The notes under the pieces were generated by a model. The model had not been told where the DNA came from. It saw nothing but the letters and a program-made list of their open reading frames with translations, and did not search any database. DNA of 31,008 nucleotides from CBDFHV01 sp965247705 (GTDB taxonomy: Bacteria; Pseudomonadota; Alphaproteobacteria; Rhodospirillales; CAMCUA01), in contig CBDFHV010000073.1 in assembly GCA_965247705.1 (NCBI GenBank), forward strand, positions 1-31,008, given 5' to 3'. The translations under genes and the position numbers were made by a program. Positions 1 through 7,119 of this stretch are shown here, one piece after another; the stretch's first letter is position 1; every line of letters begins with the position of its first letter.

Positions 1-1
1 C

Positions 2-181
2 ATTTACATTATCCGTGCCGGTGGTTCCGACGAAATCCAGGTCAAGCGCCTCCAATGGACCGGCGACCAGCAGCGTGTCACGATTCGGTCGGACAATCCC
101 GCCTATCCAGACCTTGACGGTATCGATCCTGACAACCTTCATATTCACGGGCGCGTCGTTTGGATCGGGCGTGAGGTCTGA
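2..181 (+). CDS. C-terminal fragment of phage-type S24/CI-like repressor (5' end outside window)
   Basis: An open frame enters from the left edge and stops with TGA at 179-181, giving 59 residues. The fragment reads like the end of LexA/CI-type S24 peptidase repressors: the strand-Lys segment IQVKRLQW, then RSDNPAYPD, then a terminal GRVVWIGREV. In the family the Lys of the VKRL motif is the general base of the Ser/Lys self-cleavage dyad; the Ser would lie upstream, outside the window. It sits directly in front of two palindromes and the early gene set, as expected for the lysogeny repressor of this element. The helix-turn-helix half cannot be seen, so DNA specificity is inference. Confidence 0.8.
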   Translation: MYIIRAGGSDEIQVKRLQWTGDQQRVTIRSDNPAYPDLDGIDPDNLHIHGRVVWIGREV

Positions 182-249
182 CGAGGCTACCTGGAAAGCA
201 TCTTTAGGGCGGTGGCGTTGGTACGCCAGCCTGAGGTCTGTCGAAAAAT

Positions 250-263
250 TGGGATTAATCCCA
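250..263. promoter_or_regulatory. Palindromic operator candidate 1
   Basis: TGGGATTAATCCCA is a perfect 14-bp palindrome in the non-coding gap between the S24 repressor and the first early gene. A second, nearly identical palindrome lies 30 bp away centre to centre, about three helical turns. This is the usual layout for cooperative repressor binding. Assignment to the neighbouring repressor is inference. Confidence 0.6.
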
Positions 264-272
264 TTTAACGAT

Positions 273-300
273 TGCATTGTGGGATAAATCCCACTAACGT
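273..300 (+). promoter_or_regulatory. Candidate early promoter of the phage operon
   Basis: TTGCAT at 273-278 and TAACGT at 295-300 are separated by 16 bp and bracket operator 2. A strong Shine-Dalgarno AAGGAGG at 314-320 and an ATG at 325 follow. The hexamers match consensus only moderately, so the call relies mainly on the operator overlap and position. Confidence 0.4.
279..294. promoter_or_regulatory. Palindromic operator candidate 2
   Basis: GTGGGATAAATCCCAC has 7-bp perfect arms and an asymmetric AA centre. It shares the TGGGAT/ATCCCA half-sites with operator 1. It fills the spacer between a possible -35 (TTGCAT) and -10 (TAACGT), so occupancy would block the promoter of the early operon. 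Confidence 0.6.
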
Positions 301-324
301 CCTCCCCACACCAAGGAGGACGCC

Positions 325-594
325 ATGCCCGACGACACCATCGACCTTCTGGAGATCCCGCCTTTCCTGCGGCGGTGGCCTCCTGCCACTCCGCTCCGGG
401 CGCCGCGCGAGAAGCGCCTGACCTTTGTTCTGCCGAAGTATCGGTGCGGCAGCCGGCCCAAGCGCAAGGGCGCCGACCAGTGCGCGGCGCTGCGGCGCCT
501 CGGGTACACCGAGAACCAAATTCGTCGCATCACCCGAGCCGAGGCCGGCGAGATCGTCGCCAAGTGCCGACGGCCAACCGCGTGGCAGGACTAG
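325..594 (+). CDS. Small early phage protein, function unknown
   Basis: This 89-residue ORF starts at ATG 325 behind AAGGAGG, 5 bases from the start. It is the first gene after the operator region, so it is probably the first product of the leftward-repressed early operon. The protein is basic with Pro/Arg-rich stretches and a C-terminal helical segment (YTENQIRRITRAEAGEIVAK) that resembles a small DNA-binding helix pair. No cysteines form a metal site and no membrane segment is visible. I do not recognise a family. The next gene begins 5 bases after its stop, consistent with co-translation. Confidence 0.6.
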   Translation: MPDDTIDLLEIPPFLRRWPPATPLRAPREKRLTFVLPKYRCGSRPKRKGADQCAALRRLGYTENQIRRITRAEAGEIVAKCRRPTAWQD

Positions 595-598
595 CGCC

Positions 599-1625
599 AT
601 GCCCACCATGCGGGAAGAGATGACGCGGCTTTACAACAAGCACGACGGCGCCGTTCCCAAGGACCTTCTGGACGCCGCGCGGGGCATCGACACCGCCCCG
701 ACCATGGCGAAGGGGCTGCGGGCACGATACGGCCGGCAACTGATGAGCGCGCTACGGCAACGCCGCCGCCGGCAGACCGCGCTTGAGAGAGCCAAGGCCG
801 ACCCGGCGTGGTTCGGAGTCGCCGCCCAAGAGCACGCCCTGCGACTGGCCCAATACGCGGTGGACGACCACCGCCACTGGTATCGCCATTGGCGCCGATC
901 TGACCGACGCCAATCTGGCCCACGCCGATCTGACCGACGCCGATCTGGCCCACGCCGATCTGACCGACGCCGATCTGGCCGACGCCGATCTGACCGACGC
1001 CGATCTGGCCGACGCCAATCTGGCCGGCGCCAATCTGGCCGGCGCCGATCTGACCGACGCCAATCTGGCCCACGCCGATCTGACCGACGCCGATCTGGCC
1101 CACGCCGATCTGGCCCACGCCGATCTGACCGACGCCGATCTGACCGACGCCAATCTGGCCGACGCCGATCTGACCGACGCCGATCTGGCCGACGCCTATC
1201 TGGCCGACGCCGATCTGGCCGGCGCCAATCTGGCCGGCGCCAATCTGGCCGGCGCCAGGAACCTCACGGCCGGGCAGTTGGAGAGCGCGCTCAATATCCC
1301 GCCCGAGGACATCCCCATCGTTCCTACCATCGACGCCGCGATCGAGGGCGCGATCAACGCGGGCGGCACGTTGGACATGGGCAACTGGCACGGCGTTGAA
1401 GGCTGCTGCGGCACCACGCATTGCCGCGCGGGCTGGGCGGTCCATCTCGCGGGCAAGGACGGCAAGGTGCTGGAGGACAAGATCGGCACGCAGATGGCGG
1501 GCACGCTCATCTACCACGCCTCGCGCCACGGCCAGCCCGTGCCGCATTTCTTCGCCGGCGACGAAGACGCTTGGGCCGATATCCAGAAATGCGCGGCCGA
1601 GCAGCGGGCGGAGGCCGGGGCATGA
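599..1625 (+). CDS. Pentapeptide-repeat phage protein with an apparent frameshift
   Basis: From ATG 599 one frame reads a plausible N-terminal region (MREEMTRLYNKHDGAVPKDL onward, through an AWFGVAAQEHALRLAQYAVDD segment) to about base 885. The repeats that follow are in the next frame, with codons starting at 894. They form 24 consecutive five-residue units A(D/N)L(T/A)(D/H/G) up to 1253. A distinct C-terminal domain follows (LTAGQLESALNIPPEDIP, then LDMGNWHG, CGTTHCRAGW and PHFFAGDEDAWADI). Pentapeptide repeats fold as a right-handed beta-helix; some family members mimic DNA and bind gyrase, but nothing here proves that role. The frame change near 860-893 may be a true mutation, a sequencing error or recoding. 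The only in-frame start for the repeat frame alone is TTG 783, followed by unconvincing sequence. Confidence 0.65.
894..1253 (+). repeat. 24 tandem 15-bp units encoding pentapeptides
   Basis: The DNA is a near-perfect 15-bp tandem array. Only a few unit types occur, such as GCCGATCTGACCGAC, GCCGATCTGGCCCAC and GCCAATCTGGCCGGC. Codon choice is almost identical between units, which points to recent expansion or homogenisation rather than old divergent repeats. Unit number is a multiple of whole codons, so gain or loss of units would keep the frame. Confidence 0.9.
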
Positions 1626-2023
1626 GCGCCCCGCTCGCCGTTTGCGCCGGCGCCCGTAAATGGCAACAAGCCATTGAAGACGCAGAGCTACAGATCGCGG
1701 ATCACCAAAAACGAATCCGCCGACCGAGGCGTGCGATCAAGGTCTTCAGGGGGAAACATGCATCGGGGCGAGCCATGGCCGGGAGAATCGCCATCGCAAG
1801 CGCGGAAGCCCACGTGATGCGCCGCGCGCTCGCCAATCTCACCCGCCCGATCCGCCAGCAATGGCGCTGGTGGCGGACAATATGGGGTGTTCGGCGATGG
1901 CCGCGTTACAGCAGCTTGACCAGCGCGACGATGATGGCGGCCTGCCCCGCCAGCGCCCATCGATTCGAGCAGACCGACCACGCGACGGGCAAGGCCACGA
2001 CGGTCCGGAGGCGGGTGACATGA
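1622..2023 (+). CDS. Small basic phage protein, function unknown
   Basis: ATG 1622 overlaps the stop of the pentapeptide gene in an ATGA, indicating coupled translation. The 133-residue product begins with a convincing helical, coiled-coil-like region (about residues 12-70, with EDAELQIADHQKRIRR), then becomes Trp/Arg-rich and finally low in order after residue 80. The last third is less protein-like and could reflect overlap with non-coding sequence. No family is recognised. It ends in another ATGA overlap with the next gene. Confidence 0.45.
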   Translation: MSAPLAVCAGARKWQQAIEDAELQIADHQKRIRRPRRAIKVFRGKHASGRAMAGRIAIASAEAHVMRRALANLTRPIRQQWRWWRTIWGVRRWPRYSSLTSATMMAACPASAHRFEQTDHATGKATTVRRRVT

Positions 2024-2394
2024 ACGGCCGGCGCAACGTGACGGCCGGCGACGGGGCCATGCCCATTCGGGATGGCGAGCCTCGCGAGGGCTTCTACATG
2101 CGTACGCGGGCTCCCGGCGGCGCCTTCGTGCCTGCGAAAATCTGGTTCGACGATGGAGACCGCGACCCCGAGACCGGCGAACTTATGTCCGACCAGGTCC
2201 TCCGCTGCGAGGTCGACGGCAAGCCGGCCGACCCCTACGACCAGTGGCTGCGGCTGGCCAAGCACCCGATCACGGAAGCCAAGTATCGCTTCATGGTGGC
2301 GGACGCCGCTTGGTGCCGCGAGCACGCGCCTGACGAGCCCAAGGCCCAGCCCTTCAACCCCATCGACCCCAACCGGACGAGGCCGGTTTTTTAG
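2020..2394 (+). CDS. Conserved-looking phage protein of unknown function
   Basis: ATG 2020 overlaps the previous stop (ATGA at 2020-2023). The 124-residue product has a folded-looking middle: VPAKIWFDDGDRDPETGEL, then a conserved-type stretch YRFMVADAAWCREH, and a Pro-rich tail ending NPIDPNRTRPVF. This type of short protein is common in the recombination region of alphaproteobacterial prophages, but I know no function for it. The frame is open upstream to 1861; the overlap start is preferred because the upstream extension is low-complexity and overlaps the preceding gene. Confidence 0.6.
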   Translation: MNGRRNVTAGDGAMPIRDGEPREGFYMRTRAPGGAFVPAKIWFDDGDRDPETGELMSDQVLRCEVDGKPADPYDQWLRLAKHPITEAKYRFMVADAAWCREHAPDEPKAQPFNPIDPNRTRPVF

Positions 2395-2403
2395 GAGAGC
2401 GAC

Positions 2404-3186
2404 ATGCCTGACGACGCACGCCCGGACATCGGGCACAACCGCCCGCCCAGTGACGCCGACATTCTGCGCGAGCGGCTGGCCGAGCGCTACGCCGAAATCA
2501 TCGCCCGCCGGGACGAACTGCTGGAGGCCTTCGGGCGCGCCCCGGAAACCGTCGATGACGACGACACCGCCCGCCGTGTCGCAGATTTCGTGAAGCAACT
2601 GACGTCCGCCGCCAAGACCGCGGACGGGGTTCGGGTGAAGGAAAAAGAGCCGCACCTCCAGGGCGGCCGGCTGGTCGATGCCTTCTTCAAGGTCGTCACC
2701 GACGAACTCGGCAAGGCCAAGAAGGCGATGGAGGCGCGGCTCACCGTCTACCAGCGAAAGGTGGCCGAGGAAGAGCGCAAGCGCCGCGAAGAGGCGGAGC
2801 GCGTGGCCCGGGAGGAAGCCGAACGCGCCCGGAAGGAAGCCGAGGACAGGGCCGCCGCGCTCACGAACGAGGCCGACCTGAGCGCCGCCGTCGAGGCCGA
2901 GGAAGCAGCGGAGAGAGCCGCCGCGGCCGCCCGCCTTGCCGAGCGGGATGCCGAAGCTAAAGCCGCCGACCTGAGCCGCACCCGGGGCGACCTGGGCGGC
3001 GTGGCCAGCTTGCGCACCACCTGGACCTTCCGGGAGATGAACCGCGACAGGATCGACCTGGAGGCCCTGCGCCCGCACTTGGCCGTGGACTCCATCGAGA
3101 AGGCGCTGCGCAGCTACATCAAGGCCGGCGGCCGCCACATCGACGGCGCCGTCATCTTCGAGGATCAACAGACAGTTGTCAGATAA
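2404..3186 (+). CDS. Phage coiled-coil protein of the recombination region
   Basis: This 260-residue protein starts at ATG 2404, nine bases after the previous stop and behind GGAGAG. Residues about 110-195 are a long, highly charged Glu/Arg/Ala coiled coil (VAEEERKRREEAERVAREEA). The N-terminus carries GHNRPP and a helical domain, and the C-terminus a compact domain (SLRTTWTFREMNRDRIDLEA ... AGGRHIDGAVIFED). Proteins with this plan are frequent next to RecT-like or nuclease genes in alphaproteobacterial phages and are usually left unnamed. A role with the downstream RecT-like protein is inference from position only. It could alternatively be a nucleoid- or ssDNA-associated scaffold. Confidence 0.65.
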   Translation: MPDDARPDIGHNRPPSDADILRERLAERYAEIIARRDELLEAFGRAPETVDDDDTARRVADFVKQLTSAAKTADGVRVKEKEPHLQGGRLVDAFFKVVTDELGKAKKAMEARLTVYQRKVAEEERKRREEAERVAREEAERARKEAEDRAAALTNEADLSAAVEAEEAAERAAAAARLAERDAEAKAADLSRTRGDLGGVASLRTTWTFREMNRDRIDLEALRPHLAVDSIEKALRSYIKAGGRHIDGAVIFEDQQTVVR

Positions 3187-3197
3187 GGAACGAGACC

Positions 3198-4457
3198 ATG
3201 CCCGACGACGTATCCACCCTCCCCGCGACCCGCAACGCCAAGCCGCCCCTGGCTGTTGGCGGCGGCGTCCAAGCCATCGTACCCCAGGACATCGAACAGG
3301 CGTTTCGGCTGGCCCAGGCCATTGCCTCGGCCGGGATGGCGCCACAGTCCTACGCCAAGGACGCCAACAAGATCATGGTCGGCATCCTTCATGGGATGGA
3401 GGTCGGGTTCACTCCCATGGCGGCGCTGCAATCCATCGCCGTGATCAACGGCACCCCGGCGGTATGGGGCGACGGCGCCCTCGGCCTTGTTCGCGCCTCC
3501 GGCGATTTGGAAGAATTCGAGGAGGCCATCGACGGCGAAGGGGACGCCATGATCGCCACATGCAAGGTTAAGCGCCGCGGCGAGTCCCCGATCATCAGCA
3601 CGTTTTCCGTCGCCGATGCCAAGGCCGCCGGCCTGTGGAGCAAGGCCGGCCCGTGGAAGCAGTACCCAAAGCGGATGCTTCAGATGCGGGCGCGCGGGTT
3701 CGCGCTTCGGGACGGCTTCGCCGACGTCCTCAAGGGCCTGCGGACAGTGGAAGAAGTCCGCGACATTCCCACCCTGGAGGCGCGGGAAGACGGCACCTAC
3801 GCCCCCGCGCCGCCGCGCCCCACCCAGGCAGAGTTCGAGACCTACCCGATCAGCGACGAAGCGGGCGAGATCGTTGATGACCTAAGCATCCACGATTGGC
3901 CCGTCATGTTTGGTCGGCAACTTGAGGCGTGCATCGCCGAACAAGCCGACGTGGCGGCCCTCATGCAAGCCAACGCCGCGACTTTGGATAAGCTCCGCGC
4001 CGCGGGCGCAAACCTGGAGCCCCTATACACCATCTACCACGCATGGCGGGACGATCACCCGCTTGAAGACGAAGACGAGATCGCCGGCGCGGCGTCCTCC
4101 GATGCCGGCGACCCGGGCTCCGGTAGAACGGCCCTTGACGACGCACAAGCGTCAGGTGAGCCGGTAAGACCATCGCCGGGAAGCGAGGCGGCGAAGCCGG
4201 GGACAGCCGCCTCGACCGCATCTGACGAGACCGAGCCGCTAATCCCGGTCGGCATCACCGAGGAAGGCGACGCGGACTGGGCGGGCTGGACGAAGCTGTT
4301 CACCGAACGGCTCGAAGGGATCGACAGCCTGGGGTGGCTCGAATCCTTCCTGGCCGTCCACGAGAAATCCCTCGGTAACCTCAAGATCGCCAAGCCCACG
4401 TGGGCCGAGAAGATGGATGGCATGATCGCCGGAGCGCAGGAGCGCCTGTCGGCATGA
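3198..4457 (+). CDS. RecT-like phage recombination protein
   Basis: The gene encodes 419 residues. It contains MVGILHGMEVGFTPMAALQS, IAVINGTPAVWGDGALGLVR and WKQYPKRMLQMRARGFALRD, a pattern I associate with phage proteins often annotated as RecT-family single-strand annealing recombinases. The recognisable core ends near residue 195. The remainder is an acidic linker and a short helical C-terminal domain (about 350-419). RecT proteins anneal complementary single strands, normally paired with an exonuclease; no exonuclease gene is visible here. ATG 3198 follows GGAACGAG, and the stop overlaps the next ORF in ATGA. The RecT assignment is from recalled family resemblance, not a search. Confidence 0.6.
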   Translation: MPDDVSTLPATRNAKPPLAVGGGVQAIVPQDIEQAFRLAQAIASAGMAPQSYAKDANKIMVGILHGMEVGFTPMAALQSIAVINGTPAVWGDGALGLVRASGDLEEFEEAIDGEGDAMIATCKVKRRGESPIISTFSVADAKAAGLWSKAGPWKQYPKRMLQMRARGFALRDGFADVLKGLRTVEEVRDIPTLEAREDGTYAPAPPRPTQAEFETYPISDEAGEIVDDLSIHDWPVMFGRQLEACIAEQADVAALMQANAATLDKLRAAGANLEPLYTIYHAWRDDHPLEDEDEIAGAASSDAGDPGSGRTALDDAQASGEPVRPSPGSEAAKPGTAASTASDETEPLIPVGITEEGDADWAGWTKLFTERLEGIDSLGWLESFLAVHEKSLGNLKIAKPTWAEKMDGMIAGAQERLSA

Positions 4458-4558
4458 AGCGACCCCGCAAGAAGTTCGCGCCGTCCACCTACGCCGCCAT
4501 CGAGGATCGCCGGGTGGTGCCGCAAGACGCGGGATCACGTGAAGGAGAAGGACAGTGA
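4454..4558 (+). CDS. Very short coupled ORF (34 residues)
   Basis: ATG 4454 overlaps the RecT-like stop (ATGA), and its TGA at 4556-4558 overlaps the next GTG start (GTGA). The peptide is basic at the start (MKRPRKKFAPSTY) and charged throughout. The double overlap suggests it is translated, or at least serves to carry ribosomes from one gene to the next. No function can be assigned. Confidence 0.4.
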   Translation: MKRPRKKFAPSTYAAIEDRRVVPQDAGSREGEGQ

Positions 4559-4914
4559 ACATGCAAACGTTGAAGGAAAGAGCCGAACGCTTCGATCAGA
4601 GCGTGCGCGAAGTAATGACAAATGTTCGCGATGTCGAAGCACAGGCCCGATACATCGAAGCCGCCATCGAACAGATCGTCCATGTCGGCAAGGGGCTCGG
4701 CCAGACCCGGGCGGCGGTGAAGGCCATGCTGCCGCGCGTGTCGCTTCGGGTGACCTGGCCGGACGGTGTCGAGGCCGAAGCGCCGGCGCCGGCAGCCGAT
4801 CAGGACACCGCGGGGACTGACGAGCGGCACCTCACCGACTTACATCCGGCGCTCGACCGGCGGGAAGGGCAAAGCCCCGTGAGCGTCGCGGCGTGGGAGG
4901 CCGCCGATGGGTAA
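4555..4914 (+). CDS. Small helical phage protein, function unknown
   Basis: The start is GTG 4555, overlapping the previous stop and preceded by AAGGAGAAGG; an ATG at 4561 is an alternative. The product is 119 residues. Residues about 3-60 are an amphipathic helical region (TLKERAERFDQSVREVMTNV, then VEAQARYIEAAIEQIV), followed by an acidic disordered tail. It overlaps the helicase start by eight bases. Position suggests an accessory protein to recombination or replication, but no family is recognised. Confidence 0.55.
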   Translation: MNMQTLKERAERFDQSVREVMTNVRDVEAQARYIEAAIEQIVHVGKGLGQTRAAVKAMLPRVSLRVTWPDGVEAEAPAPAADQDTAGTDERHLTDLHPALDRREGQSPVSVAAWEAADG

Positions 4915-6020
4915 AGGCAAAGCAACTTGGTCGCCGCAACAGGAACACGCCCTCAAGGCCGTTGCCGAATGGCTCAAGGATTCCCATGCCCCGCAGGTGT
5001 TCCGGCTGTTCGGGTTCGCCGGCACCGGCAAGACCACGCTCGCCGTCCATCTCGCCGAGGACGTCGGCAGCGTCCTCTACGGCGCCTTCACGGGTAAGGC
5101 GGCTCTGGTCATGCGCAAGAAGGGGTGCAAGGACGCGTCGACGATCCACAGAATGATCTACATGCTGGATCAGGAAGGTGCCGGGGACCCGACGTTCAAG
5201 CTTAACAAGAACAGCGATGTGCGGGACGCCGACCTGGTCATCATCGACGAGTGTTCGATGGTCGGGGAGGAACTCGGAAAGGACCTGCTGTCGTTCGGCA
5301 CTCGCGTCCTGGTCCTCGGCGACCCGGCGCAACTCCCACCGGTCAAGGATGCGGGCTTCTTCACCGAAGTAAAGCCGGACTTCATGCTGACCGAGGTTCA
5401 CCGTCAGGCCCGCGACAATCCGATCATCCGTCTCTCCATGACGGTGCGCGAAGGCGGGCCTCTTGAACTTGGCGACCACGGTACGGCCAAGATCGTTCGC
5501 AGGCGGGATTTTGATCACCAGGATGTACTGGCGGCCGATCAGATTCTTGTCGGCCTGAACCGAACCCGGCATGCCTACAACCGGCGTATCCGTCAACTCC
5601 GTGGCTTCGCCGACTCGCCCTACCCGAAGAAGGGCGAGCGGCTGATTTGCCTTCGCAACGACCGCCCGAAGAAGCTGCTCAACGGCAGTATGTGGGATGT
5701 CGTCAAGTGCCGGCGGAACGGCAAGGCCATGCTGTCCATCGCCGCGTTGCCGGAAGATGCCGACCCCGGGTCGACGCCGAAGAAAGTTCAGGTCCACCCC
5801 GCCTTCTTTGAGGGGACCGAGGGCGATTTACCTTGGCAGGTCCGGCGCGAGTCGAGCGAGTTCACCTTCGGCTACGCCATCACCGTCCACAAGGCGCAGG
5901 GGTCCCAATGGGACAACGTGTTTCTGTTCGACGAGGCCGCGAGCTTCCGGGAACACAGCCGGCGCTGGCTCTACACGGGCATTACGCGCCGCCGAACGCA
6001 TCACCATCGTGCAGCACTGA
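4907..6020 (+). CDS. RecD/Pif1-type phage DNA helicase with 3' frameshift
   Basis: This is an SF1 ATP-dependent helicase. Visible motifs are Walker A GFAGTGKTT (residues 36-44), Walker B LVIIDECSM (110-118), motif III GDPAQLPPV, the motif IV-like HRQARDNPIIRLS, and the UvrD-C end FGYAITVHKAQGSQWD with YTGITR. It has the short, one-piece form typical of phage helicases and the RecD2/Dda group. After YTGITR (about base 5984) the frame runs on into a neighbouring gene. The natural ending AAERITIVQH with its stop at 6018-6020 is in another frame, so one base has been gained or two lost. Only the last dozen residues are affected, so activity may survive if the shift is real. In the unshifted frame the ORF would reach 6277. 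Confidence 0.75.
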
Positions 6021-6149
6021 ACGCCATGGGCGCTGACACCAAGATCCAGTGGGCGGACGACACGGTGAATTTCTGGATCGGCTGCACCAAGGTCAGCGCG
6101 GGCTGCGATTTCTGCTACGCCGAGAAGATGGAGAAGCGGCTGGGCCGGG
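6005..6149 (+). repeat. Direct repeat copy A spanning helicase end and DUF5131 start
   Basis: This 145-bp segment recurs at 6262-6406, offset 257 bp, with about eight mismatches clustered around 6052-6085. It contains the helicase C-terminal codons plus the first 40 codons of DUF5131. Confidence 0.85.
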
Positions 6150-6277
6150 CTAAATGGGCCCACGGCGAGCCGCGCTACAAGTGCAAGGGCGCGGTCAAGG
6201 CGGCCTTCGCGCTGGAGCGCAAGGCGATCCGGGAAGGTCGGATGCGGCGCGTGTTCCCGAACATCGTGCAGCACTGA
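6026..6277 (+). pseudogene. DUF5131 (phage Gp37/Gp68 family), N-terminal partial copy A
   Basis: ATG 6026 starts six bases after the natural helicase stop. The 83 residues carry the family hallmark Cys cluster GCTKVSAGCDFCYAE and continue to the KCKGAVKAAF...RRVFPN region, then end abruptly in NIVQH. That tail is a second copy of the helicase C-terminal codons, showing that the gene was cut by a tandem duplication. The intact family is roughly 240-260 residues as I recall it, so two thirds is missing. The Cys pattern resembles a radical-SAM or metal site; biochemical function is unknown. Confidence 0.65.
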
Positions 6278-6406
6278 ACGCCATGGGCGCTGACACCAAG
6301 ATCCAGTGGTGCGACGCGACGGTGAATTTTTGGAGCGGCTGCACCAAGGTCAGCGCGGGCTGCGATTTCTGCTACGCCGAGAAGATGGAGAAGCGGCCGG
6401 GCCGGG
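6262..6406 (+). repeat. Direct repeat copy B
   Basis: This is the partner of 6005-6149. After 6406 the two copies diverge completely, because copy A continues into the central part of DUF5131 and copy B into its C-terminal part. Confidence 0.85.
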
Positions 6407-6600
6407 ACACCCTGGCCCAATGCGCGGCGGCGGGTACGGCCTTCTACCTGAAACAGCTTGGCGCGCGGCCCTACGAGGGGACCGCAGAGCCCGGCGCGGT
6501 CAGTCGCCGCCACATCCGCCTGCGCGATCCCAAGGGCGGCGACCCGTCGGAATGGCCCGCCGATTTGCGGATCCGCCAGTTCCCGGAGATACGGCCATGA
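6283..6600 (+). pseudogene. DUF5131 internally deleted copy B
   Basis: This 105-residue ORF repeats the first about 40 residues of copy A with a few substitutions (WCDATVNFWSGC). It then jumps to what looks like the family C-terminus: LAQCAAAGTAFYLKQLGARP, then HIRLRDPKGGDPSEWPADLR and RQFPE. The central domain is absent. Either a deletion within the second copy of a duplication, or recombination between related phages, would explain it. The stop overlaps the next ATG (ATGA), so it still lies in the coupled operon. Whether the short product has any role is unknown. Confidence 0.6.
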
Positions 6601-6851
6601 CCCGCCACGCCAAGACCGGGGACAAAGCGATGGGACTGAGTGAGGCGCTGCGGCTGGCAGTCTTCAATGCCTACGGATACCGGGGGCGGCCCCTCGCGCC
6701 ACAATTCGTCGCGTCATGCCGGTGCGCTTGCTGCCGGCAGTGCTGGTTCAATATGTCCAGGGAGCTAAACCCAGGCGGTCAGTGCGTCTTTGGCGGGCCG
6801 TATGCAGGCTACGCCAGCCGAGCGGCGGCGGACGTCGAAGGCCGCCATTGA
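6597..6851 (+). CDS. Small Cys-rich phage protein, function unknown
   Basis: ATG 6597 overlaps the preceding stop (ATGA). The 84-residue product has a CRCACCRQCWF segment around residues 43-53 with five Cys, which could bind a metal, though the spacing fits no standard zinc finger I know. The rest is Gly/Arg/Ala-rich (NPGGQCVFGGPYAGYASRAA). No homologous family is recognised. It precedes the DNA-binding and integrase genes. Confidence 0.5.
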   Translation: MTRHAKTGDKAMGLSEALRLAVFNAYGYRGRPLAPQFVASCRCACCRQCWFNMSRELNPGGQCVFGGPYAGYASRAAADVEGRH

Positions 6852-6876
6852 CCAGCCCGGCCAGAGGGACCGCGTG

Positions 6877-7119
6877 ATGCCCGGCAGGCCGGCACTACCG
6901 CCGTCCCTGGCACCCCGTGGGTTGAGCCGTGGGGAGGCCGCGGCTTATGTTGGCGTGTCGGCGCGCAAGTTCGATGAAATGGTGGCGGACGGTCGGATGC
7001 CACGGCCCAAGCGAATAGACGCCCGCACGATATGGGATCGCCTGAGGGTGGACGACGCCTTCGCGGCCTTGCCCGGCGGCGACGAGGCCAATCCCTGGGA
7101 CGAAGAAGACGCGGCATGA
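6877..7119 (+). CDS. AlpA/excisionase-like DNA-binding protein
   Basis: The 80-residue product contains a MerR/AlpA-type winged-helix pattern: LSRGEAAAYVGVSARKFDEM, then VADGRMPRPKRIDARTIWD. Its acidic tail (DEANPWDEEDAA) ends in an ATGA overlap with the integrase. Such proteins next to integrases commonly act as excisionases or control integrase expression. ATG 6877 is favoured; a GTG at 6874 is adjacent and the frame stays open to 6790. The translational coupling to the integrase supports a role in element excision (inference). Confidence 0.7.
   Translation: MPGRPALPPSLAPRGLSRGEAAAYVGVSARKFDEMVADGRMPRPKRIDARTIWDRLRVDDAFAALPGGDEANPWDEEDAA

Noticed and set aside
894..1253. Tandem array as a possible CRISPR
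   Set aside because: Units are 15 bp, contiguous and without spacers, and they encode pentapeptides.
591..1547. Long minus-strand ORF with GQIGV repeats opposite the pentapeptide array
   Set aside because: It is the antisense reading of a 15-bp tandem repeat, which keeps several frames open; it has no ribosome binding site or family resemblance.
1906..3345. 479-residue minus-strand ORF in the phage region
   Set aside because: It overlaps several plus-strand genes with coupled starts and has Gly/Arg/Leu-rich shadow composition.
4907..6277. Helicase-DUF5131 fusion protein
   Set aside because: The natural helicase ending AAERITIVQH and a stop are present in a neighbouring frame, and DUF5131 has its own ATG; the join results from a frameshift.
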